From the NCBI GenBank assembly GCA_022747635.1, contig JAKTNV010000613.1, positions 34,219 to 98,218 of the forward strand: a DNA stretch of 64,000 nt, written 5' to 3'. Positions 37,463-50,314 of this stretch are shown piece by piece; the stretch's first letter is position 1; the number at the start of each line of letters is the position of its first letter. The position numbers and the translations under genes are program-made. Source of the DNA: Hetaerina americana (Eukaryota > Arthropoda > Insecta > Odonata > Calopterygidae). The notes beneath the pieces are model-generated. The model saw nothing but the letters and a program-made list of their open reading frames with translations, did no database searches and had not been told where the DNA came from.

Positions 37463-38053
37463 CATTCACTCTAAAACAGAAGATTGTTGTTTTTCGCAAT
37501 ATTTTCAGATATTTGGGCTCTTTTAGTAAAATTAACACTTGCGCTGAAGCATCTTTTATGCTCATTTCATGTCTTTCAGGATTAATTCTGGGTTTTATTT
37601 TGTTTATTTGATGAAAATGAACAACAATACACACCATGGAAACATTTTTGTTTGATTTGTGTCAAGTGAAATTTTCACCTAGAACCCAAAGGGGGGGGTA
37701 TTGGCACTTTTCATGGAAAAATGTGAAAAATTAAATTTTCTAAAAATGAAATAAATGCCTTCTAAACACCTCAAACATTCACTCTAAAACAGAAGATTGT
37801 TGTTTTTCGCAATATTTTTAGAAATTTGGGCTCTTTTAGTAACATTAACACTTTCTCTGAAGCAACTTTTATGCTCATTTCTTGTCCTTTAAGATTAATT
37901 CTGGGTTTTATTTTGTTTATTTGATGAAAATGAACAACAATACACAGCATGGAAACATTTTTGTTTGATTTGTGTCGAGTGAGATTTTCACCTAGAACCC
38001 AAAGGGGGGGCAATTTTCTAAAAATGAAATAAATGCCTTCTAAACACCTCAAA

Positions 38054-38139
38054 CATTCACTCTATTGGCACTTTTCATGGAAAAATGTAAAAAATTAAAT
38101 TTTCTAAAAATGAAATAAATGCCTTCTAAACTCCTCAAA
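38054..38139. repeat. 86-bp monomer fragment, form 2
   Basis: Join actctattggc; deletion junction near 38010; within the second 677-bp dimer, exactly 677 bp after the previous fragment. This is the last fragment in the window. Confidence 0.9.
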
Positions 38140-38452
38140 CATTCACTCTAAAACAGAAGATTGTTGTTTTTCGCAATATTTTCAGATATTTGGGCTCTTT
38201 TAGTAAAATTAACACTTGCGCTGAAGCATCTTTTATGCTCATTTCATGTCTTTCAGGATTAATTCTGGGTTTTATTTTGTTTATTTGATGAAAATGAACA
38301 ACAATACACACCATGGAAACATTTTTGTTTGATTTGTGTCAAGTGAAATTTTCACCTAGAACCCAAAGGGGGGGGTATTGGCACTTTTCATGGAAAAATG
38401 TGAAAAATTAAATTTTCTAAAAATGAAATAAATGCCTTCTAAACACCTTAAA
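38140..38452. repeat. Monomer variant M10 (exemplar)
   Basis: M10 is marked by agtaaaattaacacttgcg, gaagcatc and catttcatgtctttcag. Sub-form M10q has cttgctctg and gaacatcaat (18411, 24161, 27016, 28889, 32685, 35856). M10 directly follows every one of the ten 86-bp fragments. Neither form was seen after 38.5 kb. Confidence 0.88.
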
Positions 38453-39387
38453 CATACACTCTAAAACAAAAGATTGTTGTTTTTCGCAATATTTTTAGAA
38501 ATTTGGGCTCTTTTAGTAACATTAACACTTCCTCTGAAGCAACTTTTATGCTCATATCTTGTCCTTCAAGATTGATTCTTGATTTTATTTTGTTTATTTG
38601 ATGAAAATGAACAACAATACACACCATGGAAACATTTTTGTTTGATTTGTGTCGAGTGATATTTTCACCTAGAACCCAAAGGGGGTTTTGGCACTTTTCA
38701 TGGAAAAATGTGAAAAAATTAATTTTCTAAAAATGAAATAAATGCCTTCTAAACACCTCAAACATTCACTCTAAAACAGAAGATTGTTTTTTTTTTCGAA
38801 ATATTTTTAGAAATTTGGGCTCTTTTAGTAAAATTAACACTTGCGCTGAGGCATCTTTTATGCTCATTTCATTTCTTTCAGGATTAATTCTGGGTTTTAT
38901 TTTGTTTATTTGATGAAAATGAACAACAATACACACCATGGAAACATTTTTGTTTGATTTATGTCAAGTGAGATTTTCACCTAGAACCCAAAGGGGGGGG
39001 TATTGGCACTTTTCATGGAAAAATGTGAAAAATTAAATTTTCTAAAAATGAAATAAATGCCTTCTAAACACCTCAAACATTAACTCTAAAACAAAAGTTT
39101 GTTTTTTTCGCAATATTTTTAGAAATTTGGGCTCTTTTAGTAACATTAACACTTTCTCTGAAGCATCATTTATGCTAATTTCTTGTCTTTCAGGATTAAT
39201 TCTGGGTTTTATTTTGTTTATTTGATGAAAATAAACAACAATACACACCATGGAAACATTTTAGATGGATTTGTGTCGAGTGAGATTTCCACCTAGAACC
39301 CAAAGGGGGGGGTATTGGCACTTTTAATGGAAAAATGAGAAAAATTAAATTTTCTAAAAATGAAATAAATGCCTTCTAAACACCTCA

Positions 39388-42300
39388 AACATTCACTCTA
39401 AAACAGAAGATTGTTGTTTTTCGCAATATTTTTAGAAATTTGGGCTCTTTTAGTAACATTAACGCCTGGGCTGAAGCATCTTTTATGATCATTTATTGTC
39501 TTTCAGGATTAATTCTGGGTTTTATTTTGTTTATTTGATGAAAATGAACAACAATACACACCATGGAAACATTTTTGTTTGATTTGTGTCGAGTGATATT
39601 TTCACCTAGAACCCAAAGGGGTTTATTGGCACTTTTCATGGAAAAATGTGAAAAATTAAATTTTCTAAAAATGAAATAAATGCCTTCTAAACACCTCAAA
39701 CATTCACTCTAAAACAGAAGATTGTTTTTTTTTCGCAATATTTTTAGAAATTTGGGCTCTTTTAGTAAAATTAACACTTGCGCTGAGGCATCTTTTATGC
39801 TCATTTCATTTCTTTCAGGATTAATTCTGGGTTTTATTTTGTTTATTTGATGAAAATGAACAACAATACACACCATGGAAACATTTTTGTTTGATTTGTG
39901 TCAAGTGAAATTTTCACCTAGAACCCAAAGGGGGGGTATTGGCACTTTTCATGGAAAAATGTGAAAAATTAAATTTTCTAAAAATGAATTAAATGCCTTC
40001 TAAACACCTCAAACATTCACTCTAAAACAGAAGATTGTTGTTTTTCGCAATATTTTTAGAAATTTGGGCTCTTTTAGTAACATTAACACCTTCTCTGAAG
40101 CAACTTTTATGCTCATTTCTTGTCCTTCAAGATTAATTCTGGGTTTTATTTTGTTTATTTGATAAAAATGAACAACAATACACACCATGGAAACATTTTT
40201 GTTTGATTTGTGACGAGTGAGATTTTTACCTAGAACCCAAAGGGGGGGGTATTGGCACTTTTCATGGAAAAATGTGAAAAATAAAATTTTCTAAAAATGA
40301 AATAAATGCCTTCTAAACACCTCAAACATTCACTCTAAAACAGAAGATTGTTGTTTTTCACAATATTTTTAGAAATTTGGGCTCTTTTAGTAACATTAAG
40401 ACCTGGGCTGAAGCATCTTTTTTGATCATTTATTGTCTTTCAGGATACATTCTGGGTTTTATTTTGTTTATTTGATAAAAATGAACAACAATACACACCT
40501 TGGATACATTTTTGTTTGATTTGTGTCGAGTGAGAATTTCACCTAGAACCCAAAAGGGGGGTATTGGCACTTTTCATGGAAAAATGTGAAAAATTAAATT
40601 TTCTAAAAATGAAATAAATGCCTTCTAAACACCTCAAACATTCACTCTAAAACAGAAGATTGTTGTTTATCGCAATATTTTTAGAAATTTGGGCTCTTTT
40701 AGTAACATTTACACTTGCGCTGAATCATGTTTTATGATCATTTCTTGTCTTTCAGGATTAATTCTGGGTTTTATTTGTTTATTTGATGAAAATGAACAAC
40801 AATACACACCATGGAAACATTTTTGATTGATTTGTGTCGAGTGAGATTTTCACCTAGAACCCAAAGGGGGGGGTATTGGCACTTTTAATGGAAAAATGTG
40901 AAAAATTAAATTTTCTAAAAATGAAATAAATGCCTTCTAAACACCTCAAACATTCACTCTAAAACAGAAGATTGTTGTTTTTCGCAATATTTTTAAAAAA
41001 TTTGGGCTCTTTTAGTAACATTAACACTTTCGCTGAAGCAACTTTTATGCTCATTTCTTGTCCTTCAAGATTAATTCTGGGTTTTATTTTGTTTATTTGA
41101 TGAAAATGAACAACAATACACACAATGGAAACATTTTTGTTTGATTTGTGTCGAGTGAGATTTTCACCTAGAACCCAAAGGGGGGGGTATTGGCACTTTT
41201 CATGGAAAAATGTAAAAAATTAAATTTTCAAAAAATAAAATAAATGCCTTCTAAACACCTCAAACATACACTCTAAAACAAAAGATTGTTGTTTTTCGCA
41301 ATATTTTTAGAAATTTGGGCTCTTTTAGTAACATTAACACTTTCTCTGGAGCAACTTTTATGCTCATATCTTGTCCTTCAAGATTAATTCTTGATTTTAT
41401 TTTGTTTATTTGATGAAAATGAACAACAATACACACCATGGAAACATTTTTGTTTGATTTGTGTCGAGTGTTATTTTCACCTAGAACCCAAAGGGGGGGT
41501 ATTGGCACTTTTCATTGAAAAATGTGAAAAATTAAATTTTCTAAAAATGAAATAAATGCCTTCTAAACACCTCAAACATTCACTCTAAAACAGAAGATTG
41601 TTGTTTTTCGCAATATTTTTAGAAATTTGGGCTCTTTTAGTAACATTAACACTTTCTCAGAAGCATCATTTATGCTAATTTCTTGTCTTTCAGGATTAAT
41701 TCTTGGTTTTATTTTGTTTATTTGATGAAAATAAACAACAATACACACCATGGAAACATTTTAGATTGATTTGTGTCGAGTGAGATTTTCACCTAGAACC
41801 CAAGGGGGGGGGTATTGGCACTTTTCATGGAAAAATGAGAAAAATTAAATTTTCTAAAAATGAAATAAATGCCTTCTAAACACCTCAAACATTCACTCTA
41901 AAACAGAAGATTGTTGTTTTTCGCAATATTTTTAGAAATTTGGGCCCTTTTAGTAACATTAACACCTGGGCTGAAGCATCTTTTATGATCTTTTATTGTC
42001 TTTCAGGATACCTTCTGGGTTTTATTTTGTTTATTTGATGAAAATGAACAACAATACACACCTTGGATACATTTTTGTTTGATTTGTGTCGAATGGTATT
42101 TTCACCTAGAACCCAAAGGGGGGGTATTGGTACTTTTCATGGAAAAATGTGAAAAATTAAATTTTCTAAAAATGAAATGCCTTCTAAACACCTCAAACAT
42201 TCACTCTAAAACAGAAGATTGTTTTTTTTCGCAATATTTTTAGAAATTTGGGCTCTTTTAGTAACATTAACACCTGGGCTGAAGCATCTTTTATGATCTT

Positions 42301-45300
42301 TTATTGTCTTTCAGGATACCTTCTGGGTTTTATTTTGTTTATTTGATAAAAATGAACAACAATACACACCTTGGATACATTTTTGTTTGATTTGTGTCGA
42401 GTGAGAATTTCACCTAGAACCCAAAAGGGGGGTATTGGCACTTTTCATGGAAAAATGTGAAAAATTAAATTTTCTAAAAATGAAATAAATGCCTTCTAAA
42501 AACCTCAAACATACACTCTAAAACAAATAATTGTTGTTTTTTGCAATATTTTTAGAAATTTGGGCTCTTTTAGTAACATTAACACTTTCTCTGAAGCAAC
42601 TTTTATGCTCATATCTTGTCCTTCAAGATTAATTCTTGATTTTATTTTGTTTATTTGATGAAAATGAACAACAATACACACCATGGAAACATTTTTTTTT
42701 GATTTGTGTCGAGTGATATTTTCACCTAGAACCCAAAGGGGGGGGGTATTGGCACTTTTCATGGAAAAATTTAAAAAATTAAATTTTCTAAAAATGAAAT
42801 AAATGCCTTCTTAACACCTCAAACATTCACTCTAAAACAGAAGATTGTTGTTTTTCGCAATATTTTTAGAAATTTGGGCTCTTTTAGTAACATTAACACT
42901 TTCTCTGAAGCATCATTTATGCTAATTTCTTGTCTTTCAGGATTAATTCTGGGTTTTATTTTGTTTATTTGATGAAAATGAACAACAATACACACCTTGG
43001 ATACATTTTTGTTTGATTTGTGTCGAGTGAGATTTTCACCTAGAACTCAAAGGGGGGGGTATTGGCACTTTTCATGGAAAAATGTGAAAAATTAAATTTT
43101 CTAAAAATGAAATAAATGCCTTCTAAACACCTTAAACATTCACTCTAAAACAGAAGATTGTTGTTTTTCGCAATATTTTTAGAAATTTGGGCACTTTTAG
43201 TAACATTAACACTTTCTCTGAAGCATCATTTATGCTAATTTCTTGTCTTTCAGGATTAATTCTGGGTTTTATTTTGTTTATTTGATGAAAATAAACAACA
43301 ATACACACCATGGAAACATTTTAGATTGATTTGTGTCGAGTGAGATTTTCACCTAGAACCCAAAGGGGGGGGTATTGGCACTTTTCATGGAAAAATGAGA
43401 AAAATTAAATTTTCTAAAAATGAAATAAATGCCTTCTAAACACCTCAAACATTCACTCTAAAACAGAAGATTGTTGTTTTTCGCAATATTTTTAGAAATT
43501 TGTGCTCTTTTAGTAACATTAACACCTGGGATGAAGCATCTTTTATGATCATTTATTGTCTTTCAGGATTAATTCTGGGTTTTATTTTGTTTATTTGATG
43601 AAAATGAACAACAATACACACCATGGAAACATTTTTTTTTGATTTGTGTCGAGTGATATTTTCACCTAGAACCCAAAGGGGGTTATTGGCACTTTTCATG
43701 GAAAAATGTGAAAAATTAAATTTTCTAAAAATGAAATAAATGCCTTCTAAACACCTCAAACATTCACTCTAAAACAGAATATTGTTTTTTTTTCGCAATA
43801 TTTTTGGAAATTTGGGCTCTTTTAGTAAAATTAACACTTGCGCTGAGGCATCTCTTATGCTCATTTCATTTCTTTCAGGATTAATTCTGGGTTTTATTTT
43901 GTTTATTTGATGAAAATGAACAACAATACACACCATGGAAACATTTTTGTTTGATTTATGTCAAGTGAGATTTTCACCTAGAACCCAAAGGGGGTTATTG
44001 GCACTTTTCATGGAAAAATGTGAAAAATTAAATTTTCTAAAAATAAAATAAATGCCTTCTAAACACCTCAAACATTAACTCTAAAACAAAAGATTGTTGT
44101 TTTTCGCAATATTTTTAGAAATTTGGGCTCTTTTAGTAACATTAACACTTTCTCTGAAGCATCATTTATGCTAATTTCTTGTCTTTCAGGATTAATTCTG
44201 GGTTTTATTTTGTTTATTTGATGAAAATAAAAACAATACACACCATGGAAACATTTTAGATTGATTTGTGTCGAGTGAGATTTTCACCTAGAACCCAAAG
44301 GGGGGGGTATTGGCACTTTTCATGGAAAAATGTGAAAAATTAAATTTTCTAAAAATGAAATAAATGCCTTCTAAACACCTCAAACATTCACTCTAAAACA
44401 GAAGATTGTTGTTTTTCGCAATATTTTTAGAAATTTGGGCTCTTTTAGTAACATTAACACCTGGGCTGAAGCATCTTTTATGATCATTTATTGTCTTTCA
44501 GGATACATTCTGGGTTTTATTTTGTTTATTTGATGAAAATGAACAACAATACACACCTTGGATACATTTTTGTTTGATTTGTGTCGAATGGTATTTTCAC
44601 CTAGAACCCAAAGGGGGGGGTATTGGCACTTTTCATGGAAAAATGTGAAAAATATAATTTTCTAAAAATGAAATAAATGCCTTCAAAACACCTTAAACAT
44701 TCACTCTAAAACAGAAGATTGTTGTTTTTCGCAATATTTTTAGAAATTTGGGCTCTTTTAGTAACATTAACACTTTCTCTGAAGCATCATTTATGCTAAT
44801 TTCTTGTCTTTCAGGATTAATTCTGGGTTTTATTTTGTTTATTTCATGAAAATGAACAACAATACACACCATGGAAACATTTTTGTTTGATTTGTGTCGA
44901 GTGATATTTTCACCTAGAACCCAAAGGGGGTTATTGGCACTTTTCATGGAAAAATGTGAAAAATTAAATTTTCTAAAAATGAATGAAATGCCTTCTAAAC
45001 ACCTCAAACATTCACTCTAAAACAGAAGATTGTTTTTTTCGCAATATTTTTAGAAATTTGGGCTCTTTTAGTAAAATTAACACTTGCGCTGAGGCATCTT
45101 TTATGCTCATTTCATTTCTTTCAGGATTAATTCTGGGTTTTATTTTGTTTATTTGATGAAAATGAACAACAATACACACCATGGAAACATTTTTGTTTGA
45201 TTTATGTCAAGTGAGATTTTCACCTAGAACCCAAAGGGGGGGGTATTGGCACTTTTCATGGAAAAATGTGAAAAATTAAATTTTCTTAAAATGAAATAAA

Positions 45301-45635
45301 TGACTTCTAAACACCTCAAACATTAACTCTAAAACAAAAGATTGTTGTTTTTCGCAATATTTTTAGAAATTTGGGCTCTTTTAGTAACATTAACACTTTC
45401 TCTGAAGCATCATTTATGCTAATTTCTTGTCTTTCAGGATTAATTCTGGGTTTTATTTTGTTTATTTGATGAAAATAAACAACAATACACACCATGGAAA
45501 CATTTTAGATTGATTTGTGTAGAGTGAGATTTTCACCTAGAACCCAAAGGGGGGGGTATTGGCACTTTTCATGGAAAAATGAGAAAAATTAAATTTTCTA
45601 AAAATGAAATAAATGCCTTCTAAACACCTCAAACA
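39388..45635. repeat. Sub-array 9: transition to M4/M6-rich array
   Basis: Starts and variants: 39388 M4b; 39706 M5; 40015 M1; 40327 M8; 40639 M7; 40951 M1 (tttcgctg); 41265 M2; 41577 M6; 41889 M4; 42196 M4/M8 mosaic; 42508 M2; 42825 M6 with M4-like tail; 43138 M6; 43450 M4b; 43762 M5; 44072 M6; 44387 M4; 44698 M6 with M2-like tail; 45010 M5; 45328 M6. The M4 at 41889 lacks 5-6 bases near its end (aatgaaatgcc). The order M5-M6-M4 recurs. Confidence 0.87.
45010..45327. repeat. Monomer variant M5 (exemplar)
   Basis: M5 is marked by agtaaaattaacac, gcgctgaggcatc, tgctcatttcatttc and commonly tttatgtcaag. Several copies (23534, 26026, 27328, 29200, 34919, 38763) carry an expanded T-run after gaagattg and cgaaat instead of cgcaat. 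The T-run is a second slippage-prone homopolymer, besides the G-run. Confidence 0.88.
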
Positions 45636-45946
45636 TTCACTCTAAAACAGAAGATTGTTGTTTTTCGCAATATTTTTAGAAATTTGGGCTCTTTTAGTAA
45701 CATTAACACCTGGGCTGAAGCATCTTTTATGATCATTTATTGTCTTTCGGGATACATTCTGGGTTTTATTTTGTTTATTTGATGAAAATGAACAACAATA
45801 CACACCTTGGATACATTTTTGTTTGATTTGTGTCGAATGGTATTTTCACCTAGAACCCAAAGGGGGGGGTATTGGCACTTTTCATGGAAAAATGTGAAAA
45901 ATTAAATTTTCTAAAAATGAAATAAATGCCTTCTAAACACCTCAAA
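45636..45946. repeat. Monomer variant M4 (exemplar)
   Basis: M4 is marked by acctgggctgaagcatc, atgatcatttattg, ggatacattctggg (or gattcattctggg) and ccttggatac in place of ccatggaaac, which removes the CCATGG hexamer. Many copies also have cgaatggtatt. A sub-form, M4b (starts 39388, 43450, 50628, 52503, 53750, 62800), has the M4 head but an M1/M2-like tail with ggattaattc, catggaaac and gagtgatatt, so it is probably an old recombinant. Confidence 0.88.
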
Positions 45947-48900
45947 CATTCACTCTAAAACAGAAGATTGTTGTTTTTCGCAATATTTTTAGAAATTTGG
46001 GCTCTTTTAGTAACATTAACACTTTCGCTGAAGCAACTTTTATGCTCATTTCTTGTCCTTCAAGATTAATTCTGGGTTTTATTTTGTTTATTTGATGAAA
46101 ATGAACAACAATACACACCATGGAAACATTTTTGTTTGATTTGTGTCGAGTGAGATTTTCACCTAGAACCCAAAGGGGGGGGGTATTGGCACTTTTCATG
46201 GAAAAATGTAAAAAATTAAATTTTCTAAAAATGAAATAAATGCCTTCTAAACACCTCAAACATTCACTCTAAAACATAAGATTGTTGTTTTTCGCAATAT
46301 TTTTAGAAATTTGGGCTCTTTTAGTAACATTAACACTTTCTCTGAAGCAACTTTTATGCTCATTTCTTGTCCTTCAAGATTAATTCTGTGTTTTATTTTG
46401 TTTATTTGATGAAAATGAACAACAATACACACCATGGAAACATTTTTGTTTGATTTGTGTCGAGTGAGATTTTTACCTAGAACCCAAAGGGGGGGGTATT
46501 GGCACTTTTCATGGAAAAATGTGAAAAATTAAATTTTCTAAAAATGAAATAAATGCCTTCTAAACACCTTAAACATTCACTCTAAAACAGAAGATTGTTG
46601 TTTTTCACAATATTTTTAGAAATTTGGGCTCTTTTAGTAACATAAAACCTGGGCTGAAGCATCTTTTATGATCATTTTTTAACTTTCAGGATACATTCTG
46701 GGTTTTATTTTGTTTATTTGATAAAAATGAACAACAATACACACCTTGGATACATTTTTGTTTGATTTGTGTCGAGTGAGAATTTCACCTAGAACCCAAA
46801 AGGGGGGTATTGGCACTTTTCATGGAAAAATGTGAAAAATTAAATTTTCTAAAAATGAAATAAATGCCTTCTAAACACCTCAAACATACACTCTAAAACA
46901 AAAGATTGTTGTTTTTCGCAATATTTTTAGAAATTTGGGCTCTTTTAGTAACATTAACACTTTCTCTGAAGCAACTTTTATGCTCATATCTTGTCCTTCA
47001 AGATTAATTCTTGATTTTATTTTGTTTATTTGATGAAAATGAACAACAATACACACCATGGAAACATTTTTGTTTGATTTGTGTCGAGTGTTATTTTCAC
47101 CTAGAACCCAAAGGGGGGGTATTGGCACTTTTCATTGAAAAATGTGAAAAATTAAATTTTCTAAAAATGAAATAAATGCCTTCTAAACACCTCAAACATT
47201 CACTCTAAAACAGAAGATTGTTGTTTTTCGCAATATTTTTAGAAATTTGGGCTCTTTTAGTAACATTAACACTTTCTCAGAAGCATCATTTATGCTAATT
47301 TCTTGTCTTTCAGGATTAATTCTAGGTTTTATTTTGTTTATTTGATGAAAATAAACAACAATACACACCATGGAAACATTTTAGATTGATTTGTGTCGAG
47401 TGAGATTTTCACCTAGAACCCAAAGGGGGGGGTATTGGCACTTTTCATGGAAAAATTAGAAAAATTAAATTTTCTAAAAATGAAATAAATGCCTTCTAAA
47501 CACCTCAAACATTCACTCTAAAACAGAAGATTGTTGTTTTTCGCAATATTTTTAGAAATTTGGGCTCTTTTAGTAACATTAACACCTGGGCTGAAGCATC
47601 TTTTATGATCATTTATTGTCTTTCAGGATACATTCTGGGTTTTATTTTGTTTATTTGATGAAAATGAACAACAATACACACCTTGGATACATTTTTGTTT
47701 GATTTGTGTCGAATGGTATTTTCACCTAGAACCCAAAGGGGGGGGTATTGGCACTTTTCATGGAAAAATGTAAAAAATTAAATTTTCTAAAAATGAAATA
47801 AATGCCTTCTAAACACCTCAAACATTCACTCTAAAACAGAAGATTGTTGTTTTTCACAATATTTTTAGAAATTTGGGCTCTTTTAGTAACATTAAGACCT
47901 GGGCTGAAGCATCTTTTATGATCATTTATTGTCTTTCAGGATACATTCTGGGTTTTATTTTGTTTATTTGATAAAAATGAACAACAATACACACCTTGGA
48001 TACATTTTTGTTTGACATGTGTCGAGTGAGAATTTCACCTAGAACCCAAAAGGGGGGTATTGGCACTTTTCATGGAAAAATGTGAAAAATTAAATTTTCT
48101 AAAAATGAAATAAATGCCTTCTAAACACCTCAAACATACACTCTAAAACAAAAGATTGTTGTTTTTCGCAATATTTTTAGAAATTTGGGCTCTTTTAGTA
48201 ATATTAACACTTTCTCTGATGCAACTTTTATGCTCATATCTTGTCCTTCAAGATTAATTCTGGGTTTTATTTTGTTTATTTGATGAAAATGAACAACAAT
48301 GCACACCATGGAAACATTTTTGTTTGATTTGTGTCGAGTGATATTTTCACCTAGAACCCAAAGGGGGGGGTATTGGCACTTTTCATAATTTAAAAAATTA
48401 AATTTTCTAAAAATGAAATAAATGCCTTCTAAACACCTCAAACATTCACTCTAAAACAGAAGATTGTTGTTTTTCGCAATATTTTTAGAAATTTGGGCTC
48501 TTTTAGTAAAATTAAGACTTGCGCTGAAGCATCTTTAATGCTCATTTCATTTCTTTCAGGATTAATTCTGGGTTTTATTTTGTTTATTTGATGAAAATGA
48601 ACAACAATACACACCATGGAAACATTTTTGTTTGATTTATGTCAAGTGAGATTTTCACCTAGAACCCAAAGGGGGGGGTATTGGCACTTTTCATGGAAAA
48701 ATGTGAAAAATTAAATTTTCTAAAAATGAAATAAATGCCTTCTAAACACCTCAAACATTCACTCTAAAACAGAAGATTGTGGTTTTTTGCAATATTTTTA
48801 GAAATTTGGGCTCTTTTAGTAACATTAACACTTTCTCTGAAGCATCATTTATGCTAATTTCTTGTCTTTCAGGATTAATTCTGGGTTTTATTTTGTTTAT

Positions 48901-49067
48901 TTGATGAAAATAAACAACAATACACACCATGGAAACATTTTTGTTTGATTTGTGTCGATTGAGAACTTCACCTAGAACCCAAAGGGGGGGTATTGGCACT
49001 TTTCATGGAAAAATGTGAAAAATTAAATTTTCTAAAAATGAAATAAATGCCTTCTAAACACCTCAAA

Positions 49068-49375
49068 CATTCACTCTAAAACAGAAGATTGTTGTTTTTC
49101 GCAATATTTTTAGAAATTTCGGCTCTTTTAGTAACATTAACACTTGGGCGGAAGCATCTTTTATGCTCATTTCTTGTCTTTCAAGATTAATTCTGGGTTT
49201 TATTTGTTTATTTGATGAAAATGAACAACAATACATACCATGGAAACATTTTTGTTTGATTTGTGTCGAGGAGATTTTCACCTAGAACCCAAAGGGGGGG
49301 TATTGGCACTTTTCATTGGAAAATGTGAAAAATTAGATTTTCTAAAAATGAATGAAATGCGTTCTAAACACCTCA
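49068..49375. repeat. Monomer variant M9 (exemplar)
   Basis: M9 is marked by aaatttcggctc, which creates an extra CpG, plus acttgggc and tgctcatttcttg. Tails vary: some have gtcgcggag or gtcgaggag with a small deletion, and aatgaatgaaatgcg. Copies start at 49068, 50315, 51253, 51878, 53126, 58750, 61246, 62490 and 63737, all in the last 15 kb. Confidence 0.87.
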
Positions 49376-49999
49376 AACATTCACTCTAAAACAGAAGATT
49401 GTTGTTTTTCGCAATGTTTTTAGAAATTTGGGCTCTTTTAGTAACATTAACACCTGGGCTGAAGCATCTTTTATGATCTTTTATTGTCTTTCAGGATTCA
49501 TTCTGGGTTTTATTTTGTTTATTGGATGAAAATGAACAACAATACACACCTTGTATACATTTTTGTTTGATTGTGTCGAGTGAGATTTTCACCTAGAACC
49601 CAAAGGGGGGGTATTGGCACTTTTCATGGAAAAATGTTAAAAATTAAATTTTCTAAAAATGAAATAAATGCCTTCTAAACACCTCAAACATTCATTCTAA
49701 AACAGAAGATTGTTGTTTTTCGCAATATTTTTAGAAATTTGGGCTCTTTTAGTAACATTAACACTTGGGCTGAAGCATCTTTTATGATCTTTTATTGTCT
49801 TTCAGGATTCATTCTGGGTTTTATTTTGTTTATTTGATGAAAATGAACAACAATACACACCTTGGATACATTTTTGTTTGATTTGTGTCGAGTGAGATTT
49901 TCACCTAGAACTCAAAGGGGGGGGTATTGGCACTTTTCATGGAAAAATGTGAAAAATTAAATTTTCTAAAAATGAAATAAATGCCTTCTAAACACCTTA

Positions 50000-50314
50000 A
50001 ACATTCACTCTAAAACAGAAGATTGTTGTTTTTCGCAATATTTTTAGAAATTTGGGCTCTTTTAGTAACATTAACACTTTCTCTGAAGCATCATTTATGC
50101 TAATTTCTTGTCTTTCAGGATTAATTCTGGGTTTTATTTTGTTTATTTGATGAAAATAAACAACAATACACACCATGGAAACATTTTTGTTTGATTTATG
50201 TCAAGTGAGATTTTCACCTAGAACCCAAAGGGGGGGGTATTGGCACTTTTCATGGAAAAATGTGAAAAATTAAATTTTCTAAAAATGAAATAAATGCCTT
50301 CTAAACACCTCAAA
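50000..50314. repeat. Monomer variant M6 (exemplar)
   Basis: M6 is marked by tttctctgaagcatcattt, tgctaatttcttg and gaaaataaacaac, often followed by cattttagattg and gagaaaaatt. It is scarce before 39 kb (2403, 13371, 35235, 39080) and the commonest partner of M4 and M9 beyond 41 kb. Confidence 0.88.

Larger units (their letters stand above)
37099..38452. repeat. 677-bp dimer duplicated in tandem
   Basis: Copies are 37099-37775 and 37776-38452, each M1, an 86-bp fragment and M10. Both have the rare acacagcatgg and cagatatttggg, and tcctttaagatt in M1. I noticed no differences inside the pair beyond the preceding tail. Only one such dimer is present at the matching place in decamer copy 1 (33929-34608), so this duplication came after the decamer duplication. 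Confidence 0.9.
35544..39387. repeat. HOR decamer copy 2, enlarged to 12 monomers (3844 bp)
   Basis: Order: 35544 M10; 35856 M10q; 36165 M1; 36477 M3; 36788 M1; 37099 M1 plus fragment; 37463 M10; 37776 M1 plus fragment; 38140 M10; 38453 M2; 38763 M5; 39080 M6. It equals copy 1 with one additional 677-bp M1+fragment+M10 dimer. The offset to copy 1 is 3171 bp at the start, about 3167 bp before the extra dimer and about 3843 bp after it. Confidence 0.92.
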
